Shown: positions 33,775 to 45,938, counted from the first letter of the stretch. The stretch: 64,000 nt of DNA from Callorhinus ursinus (GCF_003265705.1 NW_020312968.1:10000138-10064137), one strand, 5' to 3'. Numbers and translations are program-made. Notes: a model not told the origin generated them from the letters alone.

Positions 33775-34098
33775 TTAAGTTAAAAATCTCTGATTTTTAA
33801 AATACTTAATCCTATTCCTTACTTGGGGTTACTTCAAAATACACAGCCACCCAGGAGTTGAGAGCTGTAAGGACGACCTGTCAGAGATTTAAGGTGAAGA
33901 AAAGGATTTCTCCACCTTGTATTTGTTGATACTTCGTTAAGGTGGCTGCTCAAACAGTAAAAAGAGCATTTTCTCTGTTGAATCCCCAAACTGCTAAGGG
34001 GCCTTTCCATGAGGCTTGAGTAGGATGCACCTTGACAGCGGAGGAGGGCATGCTCAGATTCTAGGGAAGACGGGCACCTGCATTTTGGCACCTGATCG

Positions 34099-34345
34099 TT
34101 AGCAATAGCCTCCGGTCCGACTGGAAAGGTGGCAGGTGCTGGGCCTGTCCCAGGGAGCTACCGTTGACACCTGCAGGGTGTGGCCCTGCCGCACGTGCAC
34201 GCACAGCACTGAGTCTGCGAGAAAGTCCACGGGGTGGAAACAGTCCAGGGACCGGCACACTTGCTCTTCATTCGGTTTCAATTCAAGGACTTCCGCCACT
34301 CCTGCTCCCCACGCGGCTAGAGGCGCCTTTCTGCCAGTAGGTGGC
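34099..34345 (-). other. CpG-rich open frame, unassigned
   Basis: An 80-odd codon frame without stop on the minus strand, with coding-like composition (VAEVLELKPNEEQVCRSLDC, then HPVDFLADSVLCVHVRQGH). No ATG, no clear splice pair, no family recognised. It overlaps a CTCF-like motif and a CpG-rich patch. Could be a decayed exon or retrocopy, or chance. Confidence 0.2.
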
Positions 34346-34347
34346 AG
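34334..34347 (+). promoter_or_regulatory. CTCF-like core motif
   Basis: CCAGTAGGTGGCAG fits the CTCF core CCASYAGRKGGCRS at all 14 positions. CTCF anchors chromatin loops. Binding is inferred only. Confidence 0.55.
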
Positions 34348-34409
34348 TAGGGGTCACCGAAAGCAGGAACACGGTCAAAATCTCTGTTCATACAAGGCTG
34401 TGGGGTAGC

Positions 34410-34690
34410 TTTGCCTGATGTTACAAGGAGAAGGGAGCAGAAGGCCACGTGAAGACACAGGCAGAGATTAGTGCTGCGAGGCTAAGAATGCCAAGGAACA
34501 CACCAGCCACCAGAAGCTGGAAGAAGCCAGGAAGGCTCTCCTCCTAGCGCCTTCAGGTGGAGCCTGGCCCTGCTGACACCTTGATCCGGACTTGTGGTCT
34601 CCAACTGTGACACAAGACACTTGTGTTTAAGCCACCTAGACCCGGGGACTTTGTGTTTGGCCAGCCCTCGGACTCTAACACAGGTAGAGA
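34410..34690 (+). mobile_element. MLT1-type LTR, 3' half, degraded
   Basis: GGCCACGTGAAGACACAGGC, GCTGACACCTTGATCCGGAC, TTTAAGCCACCTAGACC, CTAACACAG follow the MLT1 order. The 5' half is missing. Confidence 0.7.
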
Positions 34691-36054
34691 CAAAAGCAAG
34701 GGAAGCCGAGCCCTCAGATCTCCCCACCTGAGTCTTCCTCATCCCGTTCACTGCACTCAGGAAGGCCTTGTTTTTTTATGAAGTGTGTAATACTTACAAC
34801 CTTCTCCCTTCTACCAGATTTTCCCATTCCTTTTCAGATCCCACAAGAGCGAAGAGCAGGGACGAAGACAGCCCTATCCACGGGTAGGATTTAAACTTGG
34901 TTTCCCTAAACTTCCCGTTTTGTTCCTAACGAGGTTCATGTTGAGTTTGCGAATTGTTTCCTGCAGGCTCAGTGCCTGGTGGCCTCTAAGGTCACGCCAT
35001 GAGAGACTGTTGTTGCCCAAATGCTTTTTTCCCAAGAGTTGGAAAGGCTCAGGAGGCCAGTAAACATTGGCTCTTGATGACAAGGAAGAATACGGAAATG
35101 GGGAGCCAAGACAGAAGTGAGATTCTGGAGGGAGTGGGGGAGGAGGCGGGAAGTCAGTGCCAGGAGGCAAAGGTGGAGAAATGATGACGCCCTCCCCCCC
35201 AATCAGGAGGAGCCTGAGGCAAGCTCACGTGCAGAGCTGACCTTGAAGAAGGCAGCCATCAAGGTGGCCTGTGAGGCCAGGAGTCACTGTAAAGCTAGGA
35301 CCCGACGACAACAAAAAACCTACCCTAGCCCCGCAAGCTGTCACTCAATGGCTAATTCTGGGCGTAATTTAACTGAGAAGCCAGTAGGCCTGCCTAACTC
35401 CAATTCCCTTAGCTAATCTTACACAGTAGTTTAACACTGTTGGTTTTAAAAACAATCCTGTGGGTGACCTCTATCATAGACTGCTGGCTTGCCTCGTTAA
35501 TTTGAAAGCTTGTGTTAGTATGGGAATCACTTGTGGGTGCCGTGGGGCCAGACAGTGGGATCCATTTTTTCCACTCATCCACATGTCTTAGAAATAATAT
35601 TTGGTCAATGACTTAAGAGGGCCCAGCACTTCTGGAGATAAACAAAGGGTCCTATTTTGCTCTTCCTGAAATCTCTCCATTTCTTACCAATGTGGTCAAT
35701 ATGGTGGAAGGAAACCGCATTCTGGTTGAATGCCTTACAAGCCAAAGGCAGCGGTTTGCTTCTCTTCCTCCTTTGCTCTCACTAAAATCTACCACAACCC
35801 AAGCAGCGTCTTTGGCAGATGGGGATTCTAGCTCTCTGCTGAGAAGCAATAGAATTGCCCGTTTCAAATCAACACCCCTCGCAGCATCCAATGTGGCTCA
35901 AACACGCGTGATTAAAGGACCTGAAACTCTGCATAAAAGTCTTTAAGCTCAATGCCAGTGGAGTCCAATCCACAAATGCACTTTCTCCTGCCAAAAAGTT
36001 CCAGTGGGTTTTCTAAGACCCCCGTGACCTAATTTAAAGTGTTTTCCTTCTTTT
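34691..36054. other. Unique non-coding stretch
   Basis: No repeat or gene recognised. A minus-strand GTAAGA donor-like site follows an open frame near 35,690 (frame 35,891-35,652), but the acceptor is not convincing. Confidence 0.4.
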
Positions 36055-36330
36055 TCTCAGGCTTTTCTCATACATAATGCTATGATAAGCTGTTAATTCA
36101 ATCATTTTCACTTCTCTGCCACCCTTCGTCCTGTGATCAAAGAGTATTATTAGCCACCCTAAAGACCCATTAAATAATCAAGCTGTCCACCAGCTGCACA
36201 TCAGAGCATTAATCTCCATGCAGGCATGGCTAAGAAATGGCTTAACTGTTTCTTCTCCTTTGCCCACAGCTATTTTTCGACCTCAAACAGCTGTCTTGCA
36301 GAGACACCTATCTGGATGAAAGTACCTATT
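36055..36330. promoter_or_regulatory. Possible conserved enhancer-like block
   Basis: Repeat-free AT-rich block dense in developmental binding-site words: TGATCAAAG (TCF/LEF type), ATTAAATAATCA and CATTAATCTC (homeodomain type), CAGCTG E-boxes near 36,194 and 36,290. Function is inferred from motif density alone. Confidence 0.25.
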
Positions 36331-36850
36331 AGTGAGAGGATGTTAATAGGGAAAGTGTAAAAAAAAGAAAAGGGTATAACCTTGAGACTAAAGAGAAAGT
36401 CATTGTTTAACGGCAGCCGTCTCTCAAACTTCTGTGTTAGGAAAAAAGGGACCGCATTATCTCCCACTTACCCATTGGCTCCCGGCTAGTCATCCCCATA
36501 ACATTGCTCAGCTGCGTTTTGTTGGCGGTTGCTCTTCCCCTTCATACAAAATCGCATTCTACATCCCGCAGATGTAACTACCTTAGGAACTGGAGTAACA
36601 GCAAGGTGCCAGCATCAGTGTTCACAAGGTGGCATCTAGAACACTGCATGATTGCCCCTTCTCAAGCAACAGAGCCTGCTCCTCTCTGCTGAATCCTTTT
36701 AAATACCCTAATCTGTGCCATCAACTCAAAATTCAATGGAAAATGCATCTTTGGTCACCGGATAAAACGTCTTCAGAACCCCCCACTGCCTTGATTTGAA
36801 TATTCGAAGATGAATCAGCCTGGAACTCTCTAGAGTGAAGATGAATGGCT

Positions 36851-37047
36851 TTTTTTTTTTTTTTTTTAATATGTTGTATATTTATTTGACAGAGACAGTG
36901 AGTACAAGCAAGAGAAGTGGCAGGCAGAGAGAGAAGCAGACTCCCTACTGAGCAAGAAGCCCGATGCGGGGCTCGATCCCACGACCCTGAGATCATGACC
37001 TGAGCAGAAGGCAGACGCTTAATGGACTGAGCCACCCAGGCGCCCCT
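36851..37047 (-). mobile_element. CAN-SINE
   Basis: Long T-run start and GAGCCACCCAGGCGCCCC end. Confidence 0.93.
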
Positions 37048-37879
37048 GAAGGATGATAACTAGGAACACGGAACCCGAACCCAGTGCTTTCTTTAGTAAG
37101 GGTAATGGAACAATTTGCTGCCTTTTAAGGTAAACTACGCTTTCAGTTTCCTGTCCAATTACAGCAGAAAACAGGATAGCCAACCTAATTGATATGTGCA
37201 TCATGTGGGTGGATCCCTAAAAGGAAATATCGTATGTTATCTGGTGTGCATACATTATTTGGGTTTAAATCCTGTATATTTTTAAAGGGATATGGGCAGT
37301 ATTCTACATTAGTATACAAACAATAGCACTGGGAGAGTGGGTGAGATCTACTAGAGAAACCCTGTATCTTAAAGGAGAAGCAGCGTTACAAGAGAAACCA
37401 GACGACGTCTTGTTACAATTCTGAACACAACGTCCCCACAGAAGCCTCCAGCTGCCCTTCAAGAGAGGATGCCTTTGATGAAGAGGATTCTAATTAGGTC
37501 CACAGAAAGGCGAGACAAAGCTTCTCCTTTTTCCTACTTATCTTTTCCATTCACTCTTCCACAGTATAGAGGCAAATGAAAATAGTGAAGGGAGGGCAAG
37601 GAGCTCCGTCCTTTCAGAACGGGAAGAGCAAGGAAAATTAAAAAAAAAAAAAGAAAAAATCCAGCATGAAAACACACCCTGGAATTACAAAGTCATGGTG
37701 CAGAACTTTATAGATGTACTGTGCAAAAATTTAAGTTTAAATACCGCGAAGGTTTAGGATAGAGAGCGACGGGATGACACAGCAGAATTTGGGCAAGGAA
37801 CTGTAGCTACTCTGGTCAAATCTTCTTTTAGTGTAACTCCATGGAATTTAGAGGAAGCCCCAGCAGGCCCCAGCTAGCA
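37048..37879. other. Unique non-coding stretch
   Basis: No feature recognised. Short A-run near 37,640. Confidence 0.45.
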
Positions 37880-38010
37880 GAGGTCTTAGAGGTGATGGAA
37901 TGATCCATTTTATAGATGAGAAAATGGAGGCCCTGAATAGGTGATCAATTCAAGGTCAGTGAATGATTGATGAGAGGCCGAGACAGCCACAGAACCCAGC
38001 TGCCTGCTTC
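37880..38010 (-). repeat. MIR SINE fragment
   Basis: CCATTTTATAGATGAGAAAATGGAGGCCC is the MIR core-to-3' region in reverse orientation. Confidence 0.6.
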
Positions 38011-38719
38011 TGTGGGATTAATTTATGCCCCGTTTGGTTCTGCGGCAGGGCAAGGGGCTAAGTGAAGGCCCTAGAACAAGTGGGTGAGAGACCATTGCTG
38101 GGGATCCATCAGGTCTCCGTTAAGGATATGAAGACGTCATCTGCCCGTTCATTGCCGGGGCCTCTCATGGGCACATAGTGTTGGTAAAGGACGTGCCCTA
38201 TCACAACAGACTAACCTAAGAACAGACCTGAGAATCTACCCTCTTCTATTAAGCCAGATGCTAGGGATTTTAAAAGATCTAAAATAATGTCGCTCTTCTC
38301 AATTTGTTTTTGTCTGGAAAATAGTTATTTTGATAGAAATTTACTTAATAATTTTGAATGAATTAATGATTACATATTGAATTGAATAATTACTAAATTT
38401 TCTCATTTTTAATTTTTTAAGATATTGATAGATGGAATCCACATACACAGAAACTCTGGGATCCCCAAGACTTTTGAAGACGTACTGGTATCAAAAGGTT
38501 TAAAGAACTGTTGGGATAGAACATCGAAAACTAGAACCTTGCACACACTGTTCTCGACATAACTCCCCCTTCCTCGATGGGTCCATCTCTCACCTTCCCA
38601 AGGAACAGGATTCCAACAACGTGGCTGGGGGACCCAGGTGCATCGCCAGTGCCAAAGCCATAGGGACGGGTGCTCACGGGGTTGGATCTGGGGCGGCGGC
38701 GGGGGGGGGGGCAGAGCAT
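38011..38719. other. Unique non-coding stretch with G-run
   Basis: No gene. A (CGG)n plus 12-G run lies at about 38,692-38,712. 38,420-38,520 may hold an old hAT-type fragment. Confidence 0.4.
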
Positions 38720-38870
38720 AGGGAGCGGGATTTGAATTTCCACCCCGCCCTTTACCAGCTCTGAGAACTAGCAGAAGGGAACCTCTGTGTCCTTACCTGT
38801 AACGGAGACCAACCTAAGCCCTACCTGCCTGGAGCCTCTGGTGGGGGGAAAGCCCGGGGACACTGGCTGG
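38720..38870 (+). repeat. MIR SINE fragment
   Basis: GGGATTTGAATTTCCACC, then CCTCTGTGTCCTTACCTGTAACGG, matching MIR order. Confidence 0.6.
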
Positions 38871-39144
38871 AGGCACATGGTGGGCGCGCCGTGGCGCCTC
38901 ATTACTGTTCAAAATCCCGTGCTCTCCAGGCAGCACCCAACTGTTCCCTTTACAGCATTCTTGAATGTTCACATTCCATACTGAAATGTAAAACGAGCCC
39001 ATGTTTATTCACCCAAATTTGTCCCTGTATTCTCTTTCCTCTGTGTTCCCTGCATGTTGCCTTGTGTGATTTTGGACCAATCATTTAACTTCTCGGAGTC
39101 TGATTTCTGTCTGGCAAAGGCAGCGTGATTCCTAATGCAGACAG

Positions 39145-39392
39145 CGCAGCTCAGTCATTAAGAGCGGGCCTGGGGCTCGGCTCGGCTGGTTTGAATCCCA
39201 GCTCTGACCGGTTACTCCCTGCATCACCTGGGGCAAGTGGCTAATCGCCCTGGGCGTCCATTTCCTTTCTGTAAAATGGAGCTCCATCCGCTTCATAGCG
39301 GGTTGTGGGGATTAAACGGCTTAAGAGGAAGTATTTCGGACTGCCGGGCTTGTAGGAAACATGAAAAATGCGAAAGAGCTTATTGTGAGTAG
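39145..39392 (+). repeat. MIR SINE, nearly complete
   Basis: Starts GCGCAGCTCAGTCATTAAGA, has GGTTTGAATCCCAGCTCTGA, GGGGCAAGTGGCTAATCG and TTCTGTAAAATGGAGC, ends GGGATTAAACGGCTTAAGAG. The best-preserved MIR in the window. Confidence 0.85.
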
Positions 39393-40239
39393 CTACAAAA
39401 CAAGATTAGGCTCGATCAGCTTTTCGCCAAGTTTGGTGAGAATTTCTACTGCCTTGTTACCTTCTCTGCTGCTCGCCTCCTCTCGCCTCCCAGGCTTGTG
39501 AACCCCAACAGCCTTGTGCCAGGAAGGCTGGGCAGAGGACCATCCCCACTGCCTCCTTCAGTTCTAAACTCCCAGCTTCCTTCATTTCGAACTGGTGCTC
39601 AGAGTGCTTTCTGTCACCGACAGTGAAGACTGGGGCTTTTCCCTGTGACTTCCGGAGGCAAGCATTAACCCGTTCTGAAAAGTCTGGCTTCTCAGTGTCC
39701 AAGAAAGGCACAGAAGCATAGTAAAATGGGATGCTAATAAAAGGACAGATGCAGTTTTTTTAATAAATGGATAGTACCAAGGAGGAATCGAAATGACTAA
39801 TGACACAAGCTTTCCAGCAAAGTAGTAAGGGTAATACATAGGGTAACGGAGATCAGCAGGGCCATTTAACTACCCTGTGATCTTCTGTTCCTCTGGGGAG
39901 GATCACATGCCCCTGGGCGGTGCAAATCTGTTGTTTTAAAGATAAAAAGGAGCTTGAACTCTTAGCTCATGAAGATCAGATTTCATCTGGTTTTTCAAAT
40001 TTACCCTGGGACCAAAAAATTACTGTAATTTTTTTCCCCTATTTAATTCCCTATCTTTTTGGTTGTGCAGAAGAACCAATTCTTCTGTAAGGACTTTAAA
40101 ATGCACTATAACTTATTTTCAAAAAGTGGGGGCAGTGTGAGGAGAAGCGCTGCCCAGTGGAAAAAAAAAAATCCTGTGGGTGCTACAACCAGGATATTCA
40201 GAGGTTATAAAAAAAAAAAGTCCTTTGTCAATGGTTTTT
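39393..40239. other. Unique non-coding stretch
   Basis: No feature recognised. The minus frame at 39,711-39,457 has no clear splice borders. Confidence 0.4.
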
Positions 40240-40640
40240 GTAGGGTGAGGGCTTCTATTTTACATAAGGGGTCAAGGAAAGACTATCTGAGATGGTATTT
40301 GGGCTGAAACTGAAGGAAGTGAGGAAGCAAGCTTGGGACAGCTAAGAAAGTGTATTCAGGCAGTTAACAGAAAATCCAAAAGTCCTGAGGCAGAGACATG
40401 CTTGGTTATGGGAAGAATACCAAGGCCAGTGTGGCCGGAGTGGTATGGGCGAGGAAGACAGAGGCGGGGAAAGGACAGCAGAGGGGCAGCGCAGATCTAG
40501 ACCATGCAGGGCTTTGAGGACTTTGGATCTTACTCCAGGAGAGGTGAGAAGATGCTGGAGGGCTCTGCAATCATGAGCAGCATTTTCGGTGACGGAGGCC
40601 GTGTAGAGTATACGTGAGGGAACCGAGGACTAGGTTGGGG
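40240..40640 (+). repeat. Ancient mammalian interspersed repeat, family unresolved
   Basis: AGGCCAGTGTGGCCGGAGTG, GACCATGCAGGGCTTTGAGG, TTGGATCTTACTCC are phrases of a widespread old repeat. I cannot name the family with confidence. Confidence 0.45.
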
Positions 40641-40914
40641 CATAGGAGGGAGTGGTGGTGTGTGGTCAGAAGACACACCAAGTGGAGCTGGTTCCCGACG
40701 TGGAGCTTGCACACTCATGCTTGGCACAGCTTACGGGAATGGAGAACTTAAAATCAACACTTGGTGTCTTTCATGTGATTTTGTGCAGCTATGCAGGGAG
40801 GTGGAGAATGTGTGTGGGATGTACTTTATAGGGAAAACACCTTTTCCTCTTTCATAGTTTAGTCCAACCTACATCCTTCTAGACCTCATCTAATGATTCA
40901 CTTAAATCACTGGA

Positions 40915-41110
40915 CAACTTGGCAGGCACTCAAGGGCGTTCACGGACGTGATCACTCATGATCCTCCAAGCAGCCTGGTGAACTCAGCACGATTTCCCTC
41001 CTTTGGCAAACAAGGACACACAGAGAGGTGCCTGCCCAGGTCACGCCACTGGTTGGTGACAACTGAGGAAGAGAGCCCAGATTCTTTGGTGCTGACTGCA
41101 GGTTCTTCCC
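40915..41110 (-). repeat. MIR SINE fragment
   Basis: Reverse-orientation MIR pattern: GGCAAACAAGGACACACAGA, GGTGCCTGCCCAGGTCACGC. Confidence 0.65.
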
Positions 41111-41490
41111 ACAGCCCAGTTCTGGGCCTCTTAAGCTACCAGTTTACCAAGGCAGTAACCCAGAATTCAAGAAGACTCACGCACAAGGCGGATACATTGG
41201 GGTCAAAGAAGACATTAACGTGGAGGAGCCCCATTTTGCCTCACAATTAGGGGATCTGATCTCTTATTACACAGAGTGATTTAGCGTCTTACCCTACATA
41301 CTCTCTTCTGGAATGTTCTACATGAACTGTGTGAAAGCACGGCCTGTGAAAAGACACACCAGTGATGGAGAGCCATGGTTTCTCTTAAAACCCCAGCCTG
41401 CCTGGCCTTACAGAACCCGTTCTTATGGAAGCTGTGGCCTGAGTCCATCTGTAAACCACAAGGGAAGGGAAAGAAACTGGAATTACTTAC

Positions 41491-41608
41491 TAAATAGACA
41501 TCAAGCACGGAGGCGTTATCATCCTGCATTTCCAGAGCGTTTGGCTCAGAAGTCAAGTAGATGGTCCCCTCTTCCAAGGTAAATGTTGAACTGGAAGGTA
41601 ACCCTTTA
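41491..41608 (-). CDS. Candidate internal coding exon, protein unknown
   Basis: 118 bp on the minus strand. Before it is a very good acceptor (ATTATTCTTCTTCGTTTTTCCAG). After it is the consensus donor GTAAGT at 41,490-41,485. Only one of three frames is open. It starts with the third base of a codon (phase 2) and gives 39 residues ending exactly at the donor. The peptide includes LPSSSTFTLEEGTIYLTSEP and ends DDNASVLDVYL, with codon use and composition that look like real protein. The preceding candidate exon (55,032-55,153) ends in AG, which with the T here makes Ser. The following candidate (20,299) opens with TAA, so the protein would end DVYL. I do not recognise the gene. Chance cannot be excluded. 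Confidence 0.45.
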
Positions 41609-42067
41609 CTGGAAAAACGAAGAAGAATAATGAGCACGTGGCCTCCGGATGAAGATCCAGGGGAACCTCCCAAGTTGTGGCTAAAGACGTGGAGTTTGGG
41701 AAAGCTTTTTGGGATAAAAGATGATTTTGAGAGTTCAAAGGCAACATGGTCCTACCTGGAGATACGCTTGCTTGAGTTTAAGGAATTTGGTGGTACTAGC
41801 AGTGTGTTTGCTGTCTGCTTCCCTGCTAGGGACACCTATTTATATTCCTGAGAAGTCTTTTGTAGGTCCCTGGCCTTGTGAGGGTGGAGGGCTGTCTTCT
41901 TGAGGCGCAACGGTCAGCTTTGACTTTGAGTAGTTGGTTCCTGCTGCTTAGGTTCTCCACTTAAGAGTACTCACTCTTCGCTGGTTTATAAAGATAACCT
42001 TGTGCACGATCAGTATTGGTTTCTTTGTACTATTCTCTTTTCCTTTTAAGCATGAAAGGTCCAATTA

Positions 42068-42250
42068 TAACGGTGGTTGTCAAACTTAAATGTGCCCCAG
42101 AATCCCCTGGAGGGTTGGTAAAAACCCACTTTCCCAGGCCCTACACCCCCAAGTTTGATGCAGTTGATTGGACACAGAGCCCGATGGTTTGCGTTTTTAA
42201 TAAGCTCCAAGGTGATGTTCCTGCTGCTCGGCCAAGGCACACTCTCTGAG
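42068..42250 (+). mobile_element. MER5A (hAT-Charlie non-autonomous DNA transposon)
   Basis: Begins CGGTGGTTGTCAAACTTAAA, continues CAGAATCCCCTGGAGGGTTG and AAGCTCCAAGGTGATG, the MER5A order, with the diagnostic GGTTCTCAAACT-like terminus. Confidence 0.8.
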
Positions 42251-42262
42251 TACCGAGGAATT

Positions 42263-43624
42263 ACGAAGACACTGGGCACTGTATCACGTGTGAGGACAGC
42301 CTAGGTGTCCCTTTGGTAGACAGCAAACGCCACAAGAATGGTGGCCAATAGTCATACCAGAGAGTCCTTCATGAGGGGCAACCACCTTGTTTGGTCATGA
42401 TACGAGAACCAGTGAAATTGGGAATTAATCTCGGGGCTCAGGAATGCACAGGTTTTTCCTCGCTGAAAAAAAGTTACATTTTTAACCTCTGGCAGAGTTC
42501 CCTGGGAAGGCTGTGCAGGAACAGGACCTCCACCAACAGTGGTGGACGAGTGGCTGCCACAAGGCCGGGGAGAAGGGGCTGGCCCGCCAGCCCACTGGGG
42601 CCAAGCTGGTCGGGCCCGAGAGCAGGAGTGCGGAAGACGGCCCGTTTCTCCCCTCGCCCACGACCAGGGCCTGCCACCCCTGCAGGGCCCAGCTCGGAGC
42701 TCACCCCATCGGAGAACTGGAGTCTGGGGCCAGCCTCTGAGCTTGTTGTTGGAATCCCCCCCCCCCCCGCCCGCCCACCCCACTGCCCAGGAGACTGGTG
42801 AGGGCACAGTCATCCTCTGCCCTGCCCCAGGCTGGGGGCTTCTGAACATATGAACCCGTTCGTGGAAGCTCTGTAAAAGAGTCAGAAATCCTGACCCTTT
42901 TCAATATTTTTTTAAAAAATGTCAGAAGAACTGCATGAATCTTAATCAGGTTCATTTGTATTTTTCCTGATCATAAAATACAATGAAAAAAGGGCAAAAA
43001 ATACTAGACAAGTAGTAAGAAGCAAGGGTGAGAGAGTCTCCCGTGGGCCTCTCACCTGGTGATGTGGGAGAAGGTGGCAATGAAGGGGTTAAAGCCACCG
43101 TACGCTGCCTCGATGGGTTACCCAGTGCGGGACACAGAATTTGTTCTGACGGACTTGAAGGAGCAAGGTGAGCATGGCCTCTATCCGTGGAGCTGCTGAC
43201 CTTATACCGTAAACTGTTATGGATTTCTTGGTTTAGTAATCGATCAGCTTTCAAGGGATGCTGCTTTGAGAAGCACTGGGTGGTAATCAGTATCGCTCAA
43301 GTTATTTTTTGCATCAAAAGTAATGCTGCAGCGATGGGCTTTAATTGGCTTTTGCTTTTCAACTGCTACAATGTCACCCATGAAAGATGAATTACTTATC
43401 TACTTAAACATCAGAGCTAGAAATAAGGTGGTCAGAAAATACACAAGTGTGGGATGACTTCTGATTTGTATTCCTGTTTTTTTGGGTTCATATTTTATTT
43501 TTATATAACTAAAAAAATCTCTAATGGCTTCTGGATTATTTTATGAACATATCATTTATTTGATGAAATTCAAAACTCAATTTTCAAGATTAAGGGTATA
43601 ACCAAGAATATTCTGGAAGTGATT
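42263..43624. other. Unique stretch with GC-rich core
   Basis: 42,490-42,850 is strongly GC-rich, with a C-run followed by GCCCGCCCACC at 42,757-42,782. The frames on both strands there come from composition. A minus donor-like site (ACCAG/GTGAGA) lies at about 43,059 after an open frame, but the exon is not convincing. Confidence 0.4.
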
Positions 43625-43718
43625 TTTAAGTAAACTCTACACCCAAAGTGGGGCTTGAACTCATGACCCCAAGATCAAGAGTTGCATACTCTACTGGTTG
43701 AGCCAGCCAGGCATCCCC
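43625..43718 (-). mobile_element. Short-type CAN-SINE
   Basis: AAACTCTACACCCAAAGTGG and GAGCCAGCCAGGCATCCCC. GGAAGTGA is repeated on both sides. Confidence 0.85.
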
Positions 43719-44204
43719 GGAAGTGACTTTTTCTTAAAAAATATGTTAGTTTTTAATAGTACTACATGTAGTGTAAATACAGCTCAAAGTCTTCCTCATT
43801 TTTCAGCCGTCCTGTTGTGATCCAGAGTCATTCCCCTAGAAGTAAATCCATTATGTACATATTTTTCAATCTAATAGTTATCTTCTATTTTTGGTAACTA
43901 TGGGTAAGCTACTAGCATGGTTTAGAAAAAAAATGAGGGTAATTTTTGGGATTTACCGATTATTTTAGCTAAAAGTCACTGGTTACAGAAAACAAACACC
44001 AGATTCCCTCAGCATTCTATGGTCAAAGTTGATAAAAATCAGACTTTATTTGTACTGTTTTTCACATGTATTGGAATACTTTCTATCTCAACAGTATATT
44101 CTGAGCATCATTTGGGGGATGAAAATGAGGGTCATAGGGACTTATATCCAGGTTATATGAAGAATTCTTATAACAATGAAAGGGCAAATCACCGAACTAA
44201 AACA
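43719..44204. other. Unique non-coding stretch
   Basis: AT-rich. No feature recognised. Confidence 0.45.
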
Positions 44205-45020
44205 TGACTAAACGATCTGAACAGACACTCCTGCAAAGAAGAAATACCAATGGCCAATAAGTGTATGAAAAGATGCTAACCATCATTCAGCATACGGGGA
44301 ACGCAAGTAAAAATTACAGTGAGCTACCCCTTCAGCCCCCCCCACCTCGAGCTAGCTGTCATACAGACAGGTGAGAACAAGAGCTGTAGAGGATGTGGAG
44401 AAACTGGGGCCATCCTACGCAGCTGATGGGACTGTAGAAAGGTGCAGCAGCTTTGGGAAACAGCCCTGGTGGGTCCTTAAAACCATATAACCCAGCAATT
44501 CGACTCCTGGATGTAGAGCCAAGGAAAAGGAAAACATGTGCCCACCCCAAAACCTGTGCACGAATGCTCCCAGTCGCATTCTTCAGAATAGTCCCGAAGC
44601 GTTTAATGACCCACACGTCCACTAGCTGATGAACGGGTAAGTAATTCCTACAATGGAATATTATTCGGCAGTAAGAAATAAAGAATTACGGATACATGCA
44701 ACGTGGGTGAATCTTGAAATCGTTTATGCTCAATGAAAGAAGCTGGTCATAAAGGACCATGTATTGTATGATTTCACTTATGTGAAATGTACAGACGAGG
44801 CCAATCTTGAGAGACAGAAGGCAGATGAGTGGTTGCCAGGGGTCGGGGAGAGAGGGTGAGGACTAGGGAATGACCGCTCTTGGGTGTGGAGTTTCTTTCT
44901 GGGCTACTGAAAACGTTCTAAAATTAGCTTCTAGTAATATACAACTTGGTGACTATACCAAAGCCACAAAACTGTATACTTTGGGTAAATTTTATAGTAT
45001 GTGCAATATCTTACTGAAGT
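44205..45020 (+). mobile_element. Plus-strand L1 3' end (ORF2 C-terminus and 3' UTR)
   Basis: CAATGGCCAATAAGTGTATG, ATCCTACGCAGCTGATGGGA, CAATGGAATATTATTCGGCA, TGTATTGTATGATTTCACTT, AAAACTGTATACTTTGGGTA are in correct L1 order. Decayed and 5'-truncated. Confidence 0.85.
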
Positions 45021-45369
45021 AAAAAGTTTCATGAGGCACCTAAGGGTCATGATTTTAAAATTGATGTCTCAGTGCATAGTACCAGAAATACCAGAAATTG
45101 GATAGACTAGTGGAGGTCACATAAATTTTAGAGCTGTTTTGAGTAGATTCCAGTCATTCAAAAAACATTTTCTTCTTCCTAATAGAGAAAAATAATTCCA
45201 GTTGACCTGGCAACATGAAAGAACTGGGCTCTGAGATTCCACGCTGTGGGGTGAAAAGACCATGCGCGCAGGTCTGTGGAAGCCCGGGGACCCGTCTGCA
45301 CTGTCACAGGACTAGCTGGTGTGGCACAGGTACGGGGACCTTCCTCCAGGGCACCTGCTACTCTCTGGC

Positions 45370-45530
45370 CTCTTCTGCTTACATCATCTCTGCCTAGCAC
45401 CCCCTTGGATTTGTCACCCCAGTATGTCTACTTCACAGATGAGGGATCTGAACAAGGCTGGGGGGCGTGGGAACTCGCCCGAGGTCACACTGCCGTTGAG
45501 GGGAGTTTAGGATCTGAACCCTGTTTTCCA
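45370..45530 (-). repeat. MIR SINE fragment
   Basis: CTTCACAGATGAGGGATCTG, CGAGGTCACACTGCCGTTGA, GATCTGAACCC: MIR in reverse orientation. Confidence 0.75.
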
Positions 45531-45756
45531 ATAAAGCCCCCTTTCTAGGGCCAGCTCTGCGGAAATTTTAGAAATCTGCCATTGTAGAAATCGAGGTAGC
45601 AAAGGCAGATGTGCCTAGGAACTCGAAAATAATCCTGGGATCCAACAAAAACAAAGGCAGTATATGGCGTTGGATGTGACCGCAGTGATCTTCGCTTGAG
45701 GAGAGGAAAGATGGCCAGGAAGGTCTGGGGAAAAGCAGGCAGAATATGCTTTACTG

Positions 45757-45938
45757 GGGGCGCCCGGGGGGCTCAGTCGTTCAGCATCTGCCTTCGGCTC
45801 AGGTCATGATCCCAGGGTCTTGGGATCGAGCCCCGCATCGGGCTCCCTGCTCGGCGGGGAGCCTGCTTCTCCCTCTCCCCCTGCCCCTCTCCCCCACTCA
45901 TGCTCTCTCTCATTCTCTCTGAAATAAAATCTTTTAAA
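45757..45938 (+). mobile_element. CAN-SINE
   Basis: Head GGGGGCGCCCGGGGGGCTCA (mutated), intact body, A-rich tail. Duplication AATATGCTTTA on both sides. Confidence 0.95.

Noticed and set aside
35652..35891. Minus frame ending at ATTG/GTAAGA
   Set aside because: The opposite strand is equally open, the acceptor is weak and no conserved-looking peptide is seen.
42352..42849. 165-codon minus and 136-codon plus frames
   Set aside because: GC-rich segment open on both strands, no family recognised, no splice borders.
42952..43254. Minus frame followed by ACCAG/GTGAGA
   Set aside because: Donor is good, but the proline/serine-rich frame has low information and its phase (ends in phase 1) does not fit the chain.
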